The notes under the pieces are model-generated. The model ran no database searches, had not been told where the DNA came from, and was given only the letters and a program-made list of their open reading frames with translations. The position numbers were made by a program, and so were the translations under genes. Positions 1 to 6,969 of a stretch of DNA of 12,533 nucleotides are shown here, piece after piece; positions within the stretch are counted from its first letter, which is position 1, and each line of letters opens with the position of its first letter. The DNA is from Nitrospira sp. GTDB lineage: Bacteria > Nitrospirota > Thermodesulfovibrionia > Thermodesulfovibrionales > SM23-35. The stretch covers positions 1 to 12,533 of the forward strand of contig VGWZ01000037.1 in NCBI GenBank assembly GCA_016873595.1. The letters are read 5' to 3'.

Positions 1-82
1 TCCCCCCTCTGCCTGTCAATGTATCTGCCGTTACCTCTACTTTGCTGATTTTGCACTTGCTTTTGTTTTCTCTTTGTTTCAT
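1..82 (-). CDS. Transposase, N-terminal 27 codons only (probable IS1380 family)
   Basis: A reading frame starts with ATG at 82-80 after a GAGG ribosome-binding site and runs to the window edge without a stop. The visible 27 residues begin MKQRENKSK and include VEVTADTLTGRGG, which resembles the start of IS1380-family DDE transposases, where an LTGRGG/LTxxxG motif opens the conserved region. The DDE catalytic residues lie outside the window, so the family cannot be confirmed. The same 27 codons occur on the plus strand at the right end. The gene is cut by the contig edge and is not necessarily broken in the genome. Confidence 0.6.
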   Translation of the reverse strand, partial: MKQRENKSKCKISKVEVTADTLTGRGG

Positions 83-211
83 AATTTCCTCACTTATTGG
101 GTGATATTTTTTTGTTGTTTTGCAAACCTATTATAACAAGTTCTATCGCCCTCTAAGTGATTTTTTCTATGTTTTTATTACCTATGAATCGCTCAGATTA
201 GGTATAAATAA
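1..211 (-). mobile_element. 5' end of an insertion sequence (left copy, truncated by window edge)
   Basis: These 211 bp are repeated in inverted orientation at the right end of the window (12322-12533), differing only near position 141-142. Read on the minus strand, the element starts with CCTAATCTGAGCGATTCATAGG (from position 202), has an extended -10 box, and opens a transposase reading frame at position 82 that runs off the contig. A terminus beginning with CCTA and an N-terminus with an LTGRGG motif both suit the IS1380 family, known from elements such as ISEcp1. The shared sequence extends 9 bp (TTATTTATA) beyond CCTAATC, so either the element is slightly longer or both copies used similar A+T-rich targets. 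The family call is an inference from a short piece. Confidence 0.75.
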
Positions 212-226
212 TTCCTGTAAATTGAC

Positions 227-1732
227 CTAAGACTTTATCCTTACAACAAGGGTATAGCAGCAGTATCTGTTACGGCCCTGTTCTTTGGCACGATACATGG
301 CGATGTCAGCATTTTTCATCAGGGTATCAACATCTCCACCATCTCTGGGGTAAAGAGCAATCCCTATGCTGGTCGTGTTGCGGATTTTATGATCATCAAT
401 ATCAAAGGGCTCTTGAAAAGCCTGCATGATTTTATATGCAATTTCCGTTGAGTCGTTATAACGTTTGATTGTTGGCAATAAGACTATAAATTCATCACCA
501 CCCAAACGGGCAACTGTATCTGTTTTGCGTAGCAGGACAGCCAATCTTTTGCCAACATCTTTTAACAATTGATCTCCTGTATTATGCCCAAGCGTGTCGT
601 TTACTTCTTTGAATTTATCCAGATCAAGTATCATAACAGCCAATTTTTGTTTGTTGCGTTTGGCTTGAGCCAACGCTAAGGTAAATCGGTCATTGAATAA
701 CAGTCGGTTGGGAAGACCGGTCAGGGAATCATGATATGCCATTTGCTTGATGGTTTCTTCAGCCCGCTCTCTCTGGACAGCAATTGCATAAAGTGCAGCG
801 AGACGTTCAATCAGTGCAAGGTCTTTATCAGTATAGTCATGGGTAGAGTTTGCTATAGAGACTTGCCCGACAAGAGTTTTGCCAATAAGAGCAGGTGCTG
901 ACAGAAAACGCTGGATAGGCACGTGGCCTTTGGGTGTTCCAGATGACCTGGTGTCATTTGCTGGAGTATTGGTAAGAACAGATTTTTTGTTGTTTATTAC
1001 CCATCCGAATAACCCTCTGAATTTTTTAAAAAGAATGTCTTTATCTTTCACCTGGCATTTGTCCCATATGTCTTTGGTCATGGTGGGAGAGATAAGATAT
1101 CCTGTTTGCGGGTCAATATAACCAACAAAACCGAATTCACTGTCTGTAAGATGTTTTGCGTTATCCAGTATAAGAGAAGAAATATCTTCAACAGATGCTG
1201 GTGATAAAAGTGCACGGGATAGATCAGCGACCGCAGCATTCGCTTCTACTTCCCAGGATAGCGCTTTCTCCATCTTCTTGCGCTCGGTGATGTCCCGGAT
1301 AATTCCCTGGTATCCTAAAATGTTTCCGTCATCACCTTGTCGTATATTTGCAGTGAGAAGACAGTCTATCTCAGTCCTATCCTTCTTACGAAATTTTACC
1401 TCATAATCTCTCACATATCCCTTTTGCTCTATTGCGAGTTGAAATCTGACCCGATCTGCAGGATTCACATATGTCTCAATAACATTCATCCCGATCATCT
1501 CATCCCGGGTATAGCCAAAGAGTTCAAATGTAGCCTGGTTAGCATCAATGAATTTTCCTTCACGTGAAGTGACATAGATTGCATCTCTTGAACCCTCGAA
1601 GAGGCTGCGATATTTCTCCTCACTTGTTTGCAACGTTTCATCTGTCTGAGTATGCCTGATTTCTGCCTCTTTAAATTCAATTACCTGCTTTCGCAGAGTC
1701 TCCAGTTCTTTAATGAGTTGAGCTTTTGTCAT
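227..1732 (-). CDS. PAS-GAF-GGDEF diguanylate cyclase
   Basis: This 501-residue protein probably makes cyclic di-GMP from two GTP. It begins with a predicted coiled coil (about 1-40), then a PAS sensor domain (about 38-150, ending with the typical GIIRDITERKK linker), a GAF domain (about 165-320) and a GGDEF domain (about 330-490). The signature is an intact GGDEF at 411-415. The metal/substrate residues are visible in the LDLDKFKEVND stretch near 369-379. An RxxD inhibitory site (R402-D405) lies five residues before GGDEF, so product inhibition is expected. No transmembrane segment or signal peptide is seen, so it should be cytosolic. No EAL domain follows. The stop lies only 15 bp from the left IS boundary, and the tail after GRNRY is unremarkable, so a downstream domain could have been lost but nothing shows it. 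The ribosome-binding site is weak. Confidence 0.93.
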   Translation of the reverse strand: MTKAQLIKELETLRKQVIEFKEAEIRHTQTDETLQTSEEKYRSLFEGSRDAIYVTSREGKFIDANQATFELFGYTRDEMIGMNVIETYVNPADRVRFQLAIEQKGYVRDYEVKFRKKDRTEIDCLLTANIRQGDDGNILGYQGIIRDITERKKMEKALSWEVEANAAVADLSRALLSPASVEDISSLILDNAKHLTDSEFGFVGYIDPQTGYLISPTMTKDIWDKCQVKDKDILFKKFRGLFGWVINNKKSVLTNTPANDTRSSGTPKGHVPIQRFLSAPALIGKTLVGQVSIANSTHDYTDKDLALIERLAALYAIAVQRERAEETIKQMAYHDSLTGLPNRLLFNDRFTLALAQAKRNKQKLAVMILDLDKFKEVNDTLGHNTGDQLLKDVGKRLAVLLRKTDTVARLGGDEFIVLLPTIKRYNDSTEIAYKIMQAFQEPFDIDDHKIRNTTSIGIALYPRDGGDVDTLMKNADIAMYRAKEQGRNRYCCYTLVVRIKS

Positions 1733-1812
1733 AGTCTTTATCTTTCATTTCATAACCTATAGATAAATTGTTTTGTAACTATTGTTCTGTCCCTAACAAT
1801 TCTATACAATTT

Positions 1813-1937
1813 TTTGTCACCCTGGACTTGATTCAGGGTCTCTTGCTTTCTGCATCTCTAAGATTCCGAAACAAGCATGCCCTGAAGAGATTCTGAAACA
1901 AGTTCAGAATGACACTTTCAGGGTTCGGAATGACAAA
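1813..1937. repeat. Nested palindromic intergenic repeat, 125 bp
   Basis: The element is bounded by inverted TTTGTCA (1813-1819) and TGACAAA (1931-1937). Inside, TTCAGGGTCTC (1832-1842) can pair imperfectly with GAGATTCTGAA (1887-1897). A 15-bp unit, AGATTCYGAAACAAG, is present twice in direct orientation (1861-1875 and 1888-1902) with one mismatch. The layout and sequence style match the dispersed 'TGTCA...CTGAAACAAG...TGACA' repeats common between genes in environmental bacteria. It is a non-coding mobile or REP-like repeat by inference; copy number in this genome is not visible here. Confidence 0.7.
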
Positions 1938-2030
1938 GTAGTAAAGTTATTTATAAGATAGCACTCTATTTATATGTTTCTTTCAATAGTTTATCATATC
2001 TGCCTGAAATTACTTACAATGCCATTGGAT

Positions 2031-2060
2031 TTTACAATTTCAATAACTCTCTGTTAGACT
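2031..2060 (+). promoter_or_regulatory. Candidate promoter immediately before the ABC ATPase start
   Basis: TTTACA (2031-2036, five of six to the -35 consensus) is followed after 18 bp by an extended -10, TGTTAGACT (2052-2060). The ATG at 2067 would lie at about the transcription start, and no Shine-Dalgarno sequence precedes it. This suggests a leaderless or near-leaderless mRNA. The call rests on consensus matching by eye. Confidence 0.4.
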
Positions 2061-2066
2061 TTCTAC

Positions 2067-3041
2067 ATGTCAATAATAAAAGTCGAAAATTTAGTAAAGA
2101 GATTTAGTGATATCACTGCGGTGAATGATGTCTCTTTTGAGGTTGAGGAAGGCACAATCTTTGGCTTTCTCGGTCCGAATGGTGCGGGTAAGACTACTAC
2201 CATCAATATCTTATGTACATTGCTCGCTCCTACCTCAGGAAAGGCGTTTATTGCAGGTCATGATTGTATAAAAGAGTCTGCAGAGGTGAGAAAAGCCATT
2301 GGTATAGTCTTTCAGGACACAACCCTTGACAAAGACCTTACAGCCCGTGAGAACCTTATATTTCATGCATATCTCTATAATGTTGCGAAGGATAAAATGC
2401 AGCAGCGTGTAGATGATGTCCTGAGGTTTGTGGATTTATATAGCAGGAAGGATGACCTTGTGAAGAAATTCTCAGGAGGCATGAAACGCAGGCTTGAGGT
2501 TGCGAGAGGGATGATACATTGGCCAAGGGTATTGTTTCTTGATGAGCCGACACTCGGTCTTGACCCTCAGAGCAGGACTAACCTGTGGGAATTTATTGCA
2601 GAACTTCCTGAGAAAAATAAAGTGACTATCTTTATGACTACTCACTATATGGAAGAGGCAGAGGTCTGTGACAGGATTGCGATTATAGATAATGGGAAGA
2701 TAATTGCCATGGGAACCCCTGAAGAACTGAAAAAAGCAGTAGGCGGAGATGTCATTTATATAAAGACTACTGACAATGCAAGTGCAAAAAACGAGATAGA
2801 GAGACTATTTAAATTTAATGTATCAGAAAAAGAGAATGAGATTTATATGACCTGCGGTATGGGCGATACGTGTATACCTGAAATAATAAACACAATAGGA
2901 GAAAAGGTCATTTCTGTGAGACTTCAGAGGCCAACTCTGAATGATGTTTTTTTAAAACTTACCGGAAAGACAATAAGGGAAGAGACATCTTCAGGAAATG
3001 ATATAAAGGATTTTGTGCGTGCGTACAGGAAAAGGCATTAA
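2067..3041 (+). CDS. ABC-2 exporter ATP-binding protein (DrrA-like)
   Basis: This 324-residue protein is the cytosolic ATPase of an ABC-2 (DrrAB-type) exporter and energises the permease encoded downstream. Visible motifs are Walker A GPNGAGKTT (36-44), Q-loop Q83, ABC signature FSGGMKRR (135-142), Walker B VLFLDEP (155-161) and the switch histidine H193 in TTHYMEE. After the nucleotide-binding domain (about 1-225) comes a C-terminal extension typical of DrrA/CcmA-like exporters, with the family sequence RPTLNDVFLKLTG near 288-300. The substrate cannot be told; relatives export drugs, polysaccharides or lipids. The first ATG in frame is used, and it lacks a Shine-Dalgarno sequence. A repeat-filled 281-bp spacer separates it from its permease, which is unusual because such pairs normally abut or overlap. 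Confidence 0.93.
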   Translation: MSIIKVENLVKRFSDITAVNDVSFEVEEGTIFGFLGPNGAGKTTTINILCTLLAPTSGKAFIAGHDCIKESAEVRKAIGIVFQDTTLDKDLTARENLIFHAYLYNVAKDKMQQRVDDVLRFVDLYSRKDDLVKKFSGGMKRRLEVARGMIHWPRVLFLDEPTLGLDPQSRTNLWEFIAELPEKNKVTIFMTTHYMEEAEVCDRIAIIDNGKIIAMGTPEELKKAVGGDVIYIKTTDNASAKNEIERLFKFNVSEKENEIYMTCGMGDTCIPEIINTIGEKVISVRLQRPTLNDVFLKLTGKTIREETSSGNDIKDFVRAYRKRH

Positions 3042-3322
3042 AAATATTCAAATTACAATAAACAGGACAGACTTTTGCTTACTACGATATTTATCGACAG
3101 TTCTAAGCTCATTTTGCTACACCCTCGAAACTCGTCCCGAAAGCTTTCGGGACTCAAACAGTCGAGGCTGTGGCCGCTCCATTTCGCTAAGAACTCGATG
3201 CGAGTCTTCGCTAAGTGTCACTTCGACTGTTACCGAAAAATCTCTAATGTCGCTCAAGCCAGCCCTGTTTATTGCCGATTTGATTATATAGATTTAGAAA
3301 TTCATTTAATGAGAGAAAATTA
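3042..3322. repeat. Palindrome-rich spacer splitting the ABC transporter operon
   Basis: Between ATPase and permease lie several hairpin-forming pieces. They are a perfect 20-bp palindrome GTCCCGAAAG/CTTTCGGGAC (3134-3153), a hairpin ACTCG-ATG-CGAGT (3193-3205) framed by two TTCGCTAAG direct repeats (3183-3191 and 3207-3215), and distant arms ACAGTCGAGG (3158-3167) and CTTCGACTGT (3221-3230). Short open frames across it have no recognisable product and no codon-like character, so I treat the region as non-coding. It is probably an inserted repeat element. Its hairpins could attenuate or process the transporter mRNA, which is inference. Confidence 0.65.
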
Positions 3323-4087
3323 ATGGAATTTAATGCAATTTACGTCATAGTTGCAAGGGAATTCAAAAAATTCATCAGGGAGAGAAGCCGCCTTTTTTCT
3401 GCAATTGCGAGGCCTCTTTTGTGGTTGTTTATTGTCGGAGCTGGTCTATCAAGACTTGTGCCTTCTGATACAGGAGTGTCGTACACTCAGTTCATCTTTC
3501 CCGGAATACTCGGGATGACGATACTTTTCAGTTCTATCTTTTCATCAATTTCCATTATCTGGGACAAGGAATTCGGTTTTATGAAGGAGATTCTCGTTGC
3601 CCCTGTATCAAGACTTTCCATCGTTGTGGGCAAGGCGTTGAGCGGTACAATTGTATCCACAATCCAGGCTGCGATTATTCTTGCCCTTTTTCCGATCCTT
3701 GGTTTTAATCTTAGTATAGTGCAGATCATCGCGGTTATCTTGATATGTGCCTTTACCTCATTTTCGATATCTGCTTTCGGGATTGTCCTTGCGACATTTT
3801 ATGAAAGTTATGAGAGTTTCAGTGTCATCATGAATTTTATCGTGATGCCGATGTTTTTTCTGTCAGGTGCGATGTACCCGGTAAAGCTCCTGCCAGAAAT
3901 CCTACAAATATGTGCAAAGATAAACCCTCTCACATATGGCATTGATGCCATGAAACATGTAATCTTTAAGTTCGAGACAGGCCCGATGAGCCCTGATATT
4001 CCATTGATAATTGATGCAGCAGTAATCATTCTTACCTCTATTATTTTTGTGCTTATAGCAGGAAAGGCATTTGAGAGAAAAGGGTAA
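3323..4087 (+). CDS. ABC-2 type exporter permease (DrrB-like)
   Basis: This 254-residue integral membrane protein forms the channel of the exporter, partnered by the ATPase gene upstream. It has about six hydrophobic segments, roughly at residues 28-48, 58-80, 106-128, 136-158, 168-188 and 226-248. It opens with an amphipathic stretch (IVAREFKKFIRERSRLF) typical of ABC-2 permeases. The family's conserved region is visible around FFLSGAMYPVKLLPE and INPLTYGIDAMKH (about 174-210). The length matches the family. The ATG at 3323 has only a weak GAGAG ribosome-binding site, and no better start is seen. It may be transcribed through the repeat-rich spacer from the ATPase promoter. The transported substrate is unknown. 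Confidence 0.92.
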   Translation: MEFNAIYVIVAREFKKFIRERSRLFSAIARPLLWLFIVGAGLSRLVPSDTGVSYTQFIFPGILGMTILFSSIFSSISIIWDKEFGFMKEILVAPVSRLSIVVGKALSGTIVSTIQAAIILALFPILGFNLSIVQIIAVILICAFTSFSISAFGIVLATFYESYESFSVIMNFIVMPMFFLSGAMYPVKLLPEILQICAKINPLTYGIDAMKHVIFKFETGPMSPDIPLIIDAAVIILTSIIFVLIAGKAFERKG

Positions 4088-4102
4088 ACATAAATTAAAG
4101 CC

Positions 4103-4132
4103 TTGTTATAAAATATTTAGCACAGGTATAAT
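4103..4132 (+). promoter_or_regulatory. Candidate promoter upstream of leuC
   Basis: TTGTTA (4103-4108) and a perfect TATAAT (4127-4132) are spaced by 18 bp, just after the permease gene. A transcript from here would carry a leader of about 240 nt through the palindromic element at 4164-4298 before reaching leuC. No leader peptide rich in leucine codons was recognised. Confidence 0.45.
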
Positions 4133-4163
4133 GGATAATCTTTCATAAACTATGCATGAAGCA

Positions 4164-4298
4164 GGCAGGACACAGTATTTTCGCTCTCCGCCTAAGGCGG
4201 ACTCGTCCCGATCAGATCGACCTCCGAGGTTTTCGCCTGCTCGGACATCATGTCCTCGCTGATCAGCGAAAAAAACCGCTCAAATACTATGTCCTACC
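4164..4298. repeat. 135-bp intergenic element with 17-bp terminal inverted repeats
   Basis: The ends are GGCAGGACACAGTATTT (4164-4180) and the inverse complement of GGTAGGACATAGTATTT (4282-4298), matching at 15 of 17 positions. Inside are the palindromes CCGCC-TAA-GGCGG (about 4189-4201) and CGCTGATCAGCG (4257-4268). A separate near-palindrome CAGATT...AATCTG follows at 4310-4328. The right end, AAACCGCTCAAATACTAT, recurs just after the ridA stop codon at 6094. The structure suits a non-autonomous mobile repeat (MITE- or REP-like). No coding sequence is seen in it. Confidence 0.65.
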
Positions 4299-4377
4299 GA
4301 CTTTTTTATCAGATTTATAAATAATCTGGAATAATTAAAAGGAAAAGTTTTCTGATTAACTATAAAGAGGAGGAGGA

Positions 4378-5637
4378 ATGACAATTACGGAGAAAATACT
4401 CGCGGTTCATTCAGGCAGGGAAGAGATCATGCCCGGGGATTTAATCAATGCAAAGGTTGACCTTATACTTGCAAATGATATAACCGCGCCTATTGCGATA
4501 TCAGAATTTAAAAAGATCGGGGCGAAGAACGTTTTTGATAAAAACAGAATTGTACTTGTCCCTGACCATTTTGCTCCGCAGAAAGATATCAAGGCAGCAG
4601 AGCAGTGTAAAATGCTCAGGGAATTTTCAAAGGAATACCAACTCAGCCTTTATTTTGAGGTAGGCAGAATGGGCATTGAGCATGCACTTTTACCTGAGGA
4701 GGGGCTTGTGGTACCAGGAGATTTAATCATTGGTGCTGACAGCCATACATGCACATATGGGGCACTTGGTGCGTTCTCAACAGGTGTGGGCTCAACAGAT
4801 GTGGCTGTTGCAATGGCAACTGGTGAGTGCTGGTTCAAGGTTCCAGAATCAATAAAATGCATATATTATGGCAGACTGAACAAATGGGTTGGAGGCAAAG
4901 ATTTAATCCTCTATACAATTGGTGACATCGGTGTTGATGGCGCACTTTACCGGGCGATGGAGTTTGAAGGAGAGACCATAAGAACACTTCCTATGTATGG
5001 AAGGCTTACTATGTGCAATATGGCGATAGAGGCCGGCGGGAAGAATGGAATAATTGTACCAGATGAAATTACAGAGTCTTACGTAAAGGAAAGAGCAAAA
5101 AGACCTTATGCATTTTATACATCTGACAATAGTGCACAATATGTTAAGATACGCGAATATGACTGCTCAAAGATTCCCCTTACTGTTTCATGTCCACATC
5201 TTCCCTCAAATGTAAGACCTGCAGCAGAGCTCTTTGAGATATATATTGACCAGGTTGTTGTGGGCTCATGCACAAACGGACGCCTTGAGGATTTAAGAGA
5301 GGCAGCAATGATTATAAAAGGCAGGAAGGTTAATCCTCACGTAAGGATGATTGTAATCCCTGCAACTCAGAAAATCTACAGGCAGGCAATGAAAGAAGGA
5401 TTGCTCGATATATTTATAGAAGCCGAGGCAGTCGTCTCTACACCAACATGTGGTCCGTGCCTTGGAGGGCATATGGGCATACTCGCAAAAGGTGAGAGGG
5501 CTATTGCAACAACAAATAGAAATTTTGTGGGAAGAATGGGGCATCCCGAGAGTGAAGTTTACCTCTCAAACCCTGCAGTTGCTGCAGCCTCTGCAGTGCT
5601 TGGGAGGATAGGTATCCCTGAAGAATTAGGATTATAA
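4378..5637 (+). CDS. leuC: 3-isopropylmalate dehydratase large subunit (LeuC/HacA type)
   Basis: This 419-residue aconitase-superfamily protein is most likely the large subunit of isopropylmalate isomerase, which interconverts 2- and 3-isopropylmalate in leucine synthesis. Homoaconitase activity is the alternative. The three [4Fe-4S] ligands are C298 (in GSCTNGR), C358 and C361 (in TPTCGPCLGGHMG). The conserved ADSHTCTYGALGAFSTGVGSTD segment lies near 120-141. The length fits the prokaryotic HacA/LeuC group, which works with a separate small LeuD subunit. Translation starts at an ATG behind a strong AGGAGG-type site (4367-4376). The stop overlaps the start of the ridA-like gene in TAATG, implying translational coupling. 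No leuD or leuB lies in the window, which is unusual for this operon. Confidence 0.9.
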   Translation: MTITEKILAVHSGREEIMPGDLINAKVDLILANDITAPIAISEFKKIGAKNVFDKNRIVLVPDHFAPQKDIKAAEQCKMLREFSKEYQLSLYFEVGRMGIEHALLPEEGLVVPGDLIIGADSHTCTYGALGAFSTGVGSTDVAVAMATGECWFKVPESIKCIYYGRLNKWVGGKDLILYTIGDIGVDGALYRAMEFEGETIRTLPMYGRLTMCNMAIEAGGKNGIIVPDEITESYVKERAKRPYAFYTSDNSAQYVKIREYDCSKIPLTVSCPHLPSNVRPAAELFEIYIDQVVVGSCTNGRLEDLREAAMIIKGRKVNPHVRMIVIPATQKIYRQAMKEGLLDIFIEAEAVVSTPTCGPCLGGHMGILAKGERAIATTNRNFVGRMGHPESEVYLSNPAVAAASAVLGRIGIPEELGL

Positions 5638-6095
5638 TGTCACCAGAGGAACGGCTAAAAAAACTTGGCATTGAACTTCCAGAAGCACCAGCTCCTTTTG
5701 GCTCTTATATTCCTGTAGTGAGAACCGGGAACCTTGTCTTTCTGAGCGGAATACTTCCAGTAAAGCAGGGGAAACTTACAAAGCTGGGAAGAGTAGGTGA
5801 AAATATAAGTCTCGATGAAGCAAGGGAAGAGGCAAGGACAGCTACAATTAATGCGCTTTCAGTGTTGAAGGCGAATGTTGGGGGCTTGGATAAGGTGAAA
5901 AGGTGCATTAAGATCACCGGGTATGTTGCCTCTGCGCCTGATTTTACGGAACAGCCGAAAGTATTGAATGCTGCCTCAGACTTACTCTATGAAATTTTTG
6001 GTGAGGCAGGTAAACATGTGAGGGCTGCAGTGGGTGTGAATGTGCTACCACTCAATTCACCTGTAGAAATAGAGTTTATTTTTGAGGTTATTTAA
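5637..6095 (+). CDS. RidA (YjgF/YER057c/UK114) family protein, long form
   Basis: This 152-residue protein belongs to the RidA superfamily, in the longer subgroup (about 150 residues) with an N-terminal SPEERLKKLGIELPEAPAP extension. RidA proteins hydrolyse reactive enamines and imines formed by PLP enzymes such as threonine dehydratase. The conserved arginine that anchors the substrate carboxylate probably corresponds to R129 in HVRAAVGVNVLP, followed by the family's SPVEIEF strand. It is cytosolic and expected to be trimeric. Its ATG overlaps the leuC stop, so it is probably co-translated, which fits a housekeeping role beside branched-chain amino acid synthesis. The exact subfamily activity is not proven, and many long-form members lack tested deaminase activity. 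A repeat end abuts its stop codon. Confidence 0.88.
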   Translation: MSPEERLKKLGIELPEAPAPFGSYIPVVRTGNLVFLSGILPVKQGKLTKLGRVGENISLDEAREEARTATINALSVLKANVGGLDKVKRCIKITGYVASAPDFTEQPKVLNAASDLLYEIFGEAGKHVRAAVGVNVLPLNSPVEIEFIFEVI

Positions 6096-6122
6096 AACCG
6101 CTCAAATACTATATTCTGCCCC
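6094..6122. repeat. Partial copy of the right end of the 4164-4298 element
   Basis: AAACCGCTCAAATACTAT, starting within the ridA stop codon, is identical to the right end of the upstream element at about 4274-4290. Similarity then weakens (ATTCTGCC against GTCCTACC). A more distant match, AAAACCGCTGAAAGACT, occurs at 11814-11830. These look like eroded fragments of one dispersed repeat family. Confidence 0.5.
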
Positions 6123-6138
6123 CGTATTGGTTGGATTT

Positions 6139-6690
6139 ATGATTGATATGAATCGTGACTTTTTCGACAGGAGCCTCAACTATCAAGACCAGGATACGTA
6201 TAATCAAATACTCAGTAACGTAGAAGTTATTTTTCAGAAACATGATGATGAACTTCAAAGAGTTAAAGAAATAGCTCAGATGATAAGAGAAGGAATTGAA
6301 GAAATCAGTCCTTTTATCCAGCAATGTACTGAAATAGTTTGCCCTGCATGTAAAAATATATGCTGTAGTAATAAGCATGGTTATTATAATCAAGAAGACC
6401 TTGTGTACATCCATGCACTCGGGCTGAAGCCGCCTGACTTTGAGTTCGGGAAAAAAGAGTCAGATCCCTGTCAGTTTTTCTCTATGACAGGTTGTGCTCT
6501 TGAACGGTCAGTACGTCCCTCAGGATGTAACTGGTATTTCTGTGAATCCCTGCTTGATTATATGGAGATGAGGCCTGACTATCAGGAATTTGATGACTCC
6601 CTGGGAGATGTCGCTACCCTATGGATGGAATTAATGAAAGTGTTTGCTTGGATAATGAAAAATATGGAGAGAGACTCGGCTATCCCTTAA
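6139..6690 (+). CDS. Cysteine-rich protein resembling YkgJ-type Zn/Fe-binding proteins
   Basis: With the ATG at 6139 the protein has 183 residues. An in-frame ATG at 6082 lies inside ridA and would translate the repeat at 6094-6122, so it is less likely; ATG 6148 is also possible. The N-terminal 60 residues look helical and charged. The core has cysteines at 63, 68, 71, 75, 76, 111, 119, 130 and 135, in the arrangement CPACKNICC ... CQFF...GC ... RPSGCNWYFC. This recalls the YkgJ 'zinc/iron-chelating' family pattern CxxCxxxCC ... C ... C ... RPxxCxxxxC. The biochemical role of that family is unsettled, and I infer only metal binding. No signal peptide or membrane segment is seen. It may continue the leuC-ridA transcript, 43 bp downstream. 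The ribosome-binding site is poor. Confidence 0.7.
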   Translation: MIDMNRDFFDRSLNYQDQDTYNQILSNVEVIFQKHDDELQRVKEIAQMIREGIEEISPFIQQCTEIVCPACKNICCSNKHGYYNQEDLVYIHALGLKPPDFEFGKKESDPCQFFSMTGCALERSVRPSGCNWYFCESLLDYMEMRPDYQEFDDSLGDVATLWMELMKVFAWIMKNMERDSAIP

Positions 6691-6715
6691 GATGTTTCTG
6701 AGTCCTTAGGAAAGG

Positions 6716-6955
6716 TTAGTCTTTATCAAGCTCTTCTTCAATAACCCGTTCTATTTGTTCTGAATGAACCTTAAGGTGTGTGATTGACGCAGAAAGGTCA
6801 CTGAGTATATCTTCCATCTGCTCATCTGTCAGGGTTTCTATCTTTAACCCCTCGGATAGTTTTATCACCTTAAGACATTCCTCTTCAAGCTCATTCAGAA
6901 GAACCAATAACGTTTTGTTTAACCTTGCCTTTTCTTTTTGTGCTAATACCTTCAT
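6716..6955 (-). CDS. Small acidic helical protein, 79 residues, unknown function
   Basis: I do not recognise this protein. It is 79 residues long, lacks cysteine and tryptophan, and is dominated by Leu, Glu, Lys and Ile with heptad-like spacing (for example the stretch from KTLLVLLNELEEECLK onward contains one cysteine at about residue 27). It probably forms an antiparallel or coiled-coil helical bundle. It has no signal peptide or membrane segment. The ATG at 6955-6953 follows a purine-rich GGTTGGGGAA site. It begins 14 bp after the stop of another tiny gene on the same strand (6970-7137), and the two probably share an mRNA with the M48 protease gene upstream. It converges with the cysteine-rich gene, with 25 bp between stop codons. 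Confidence 0.65.
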   Translation of the reverse strand: MKVLAQKEKARLNKTLLVLLNELEEECLKVIKLSEGLKIETLTDEQMEDILSDLSASITHLKVHSEQIERVIEEELDKD

Positions 6956-6969
6956 TTCCCCAACCTTTT

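Larger units (their letters stand above)
1733..2066. other. 334-bp divergent intergenic region
   Basis: This gap separates the minus-strand diguanylate cyclase gene from the plus-strand ABC ATPase gene. It should hold both promoters. Its middle third (1813-1937) is a palindromic repeat element, and a candidate promoter for the ATPase gene sits at 2031-2060. I see no plausible small gene and no RNA gene in the rest. Confidence 0.6.

Noticed and set aside
3013..3323. Two overlapping plus-strand frames (92 and 82 codons) between the ABC genes
   Set aside because: They run through palindromic repeat DNA, have no ribosome-binding site and no recognisable protein pattern.
4257..4328. Rho-independent terminator or leucine attenuator before leuC
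   Set aside because: The palindromes are not followed by a clean U-tract and no leucine-rich leader peptide is present.
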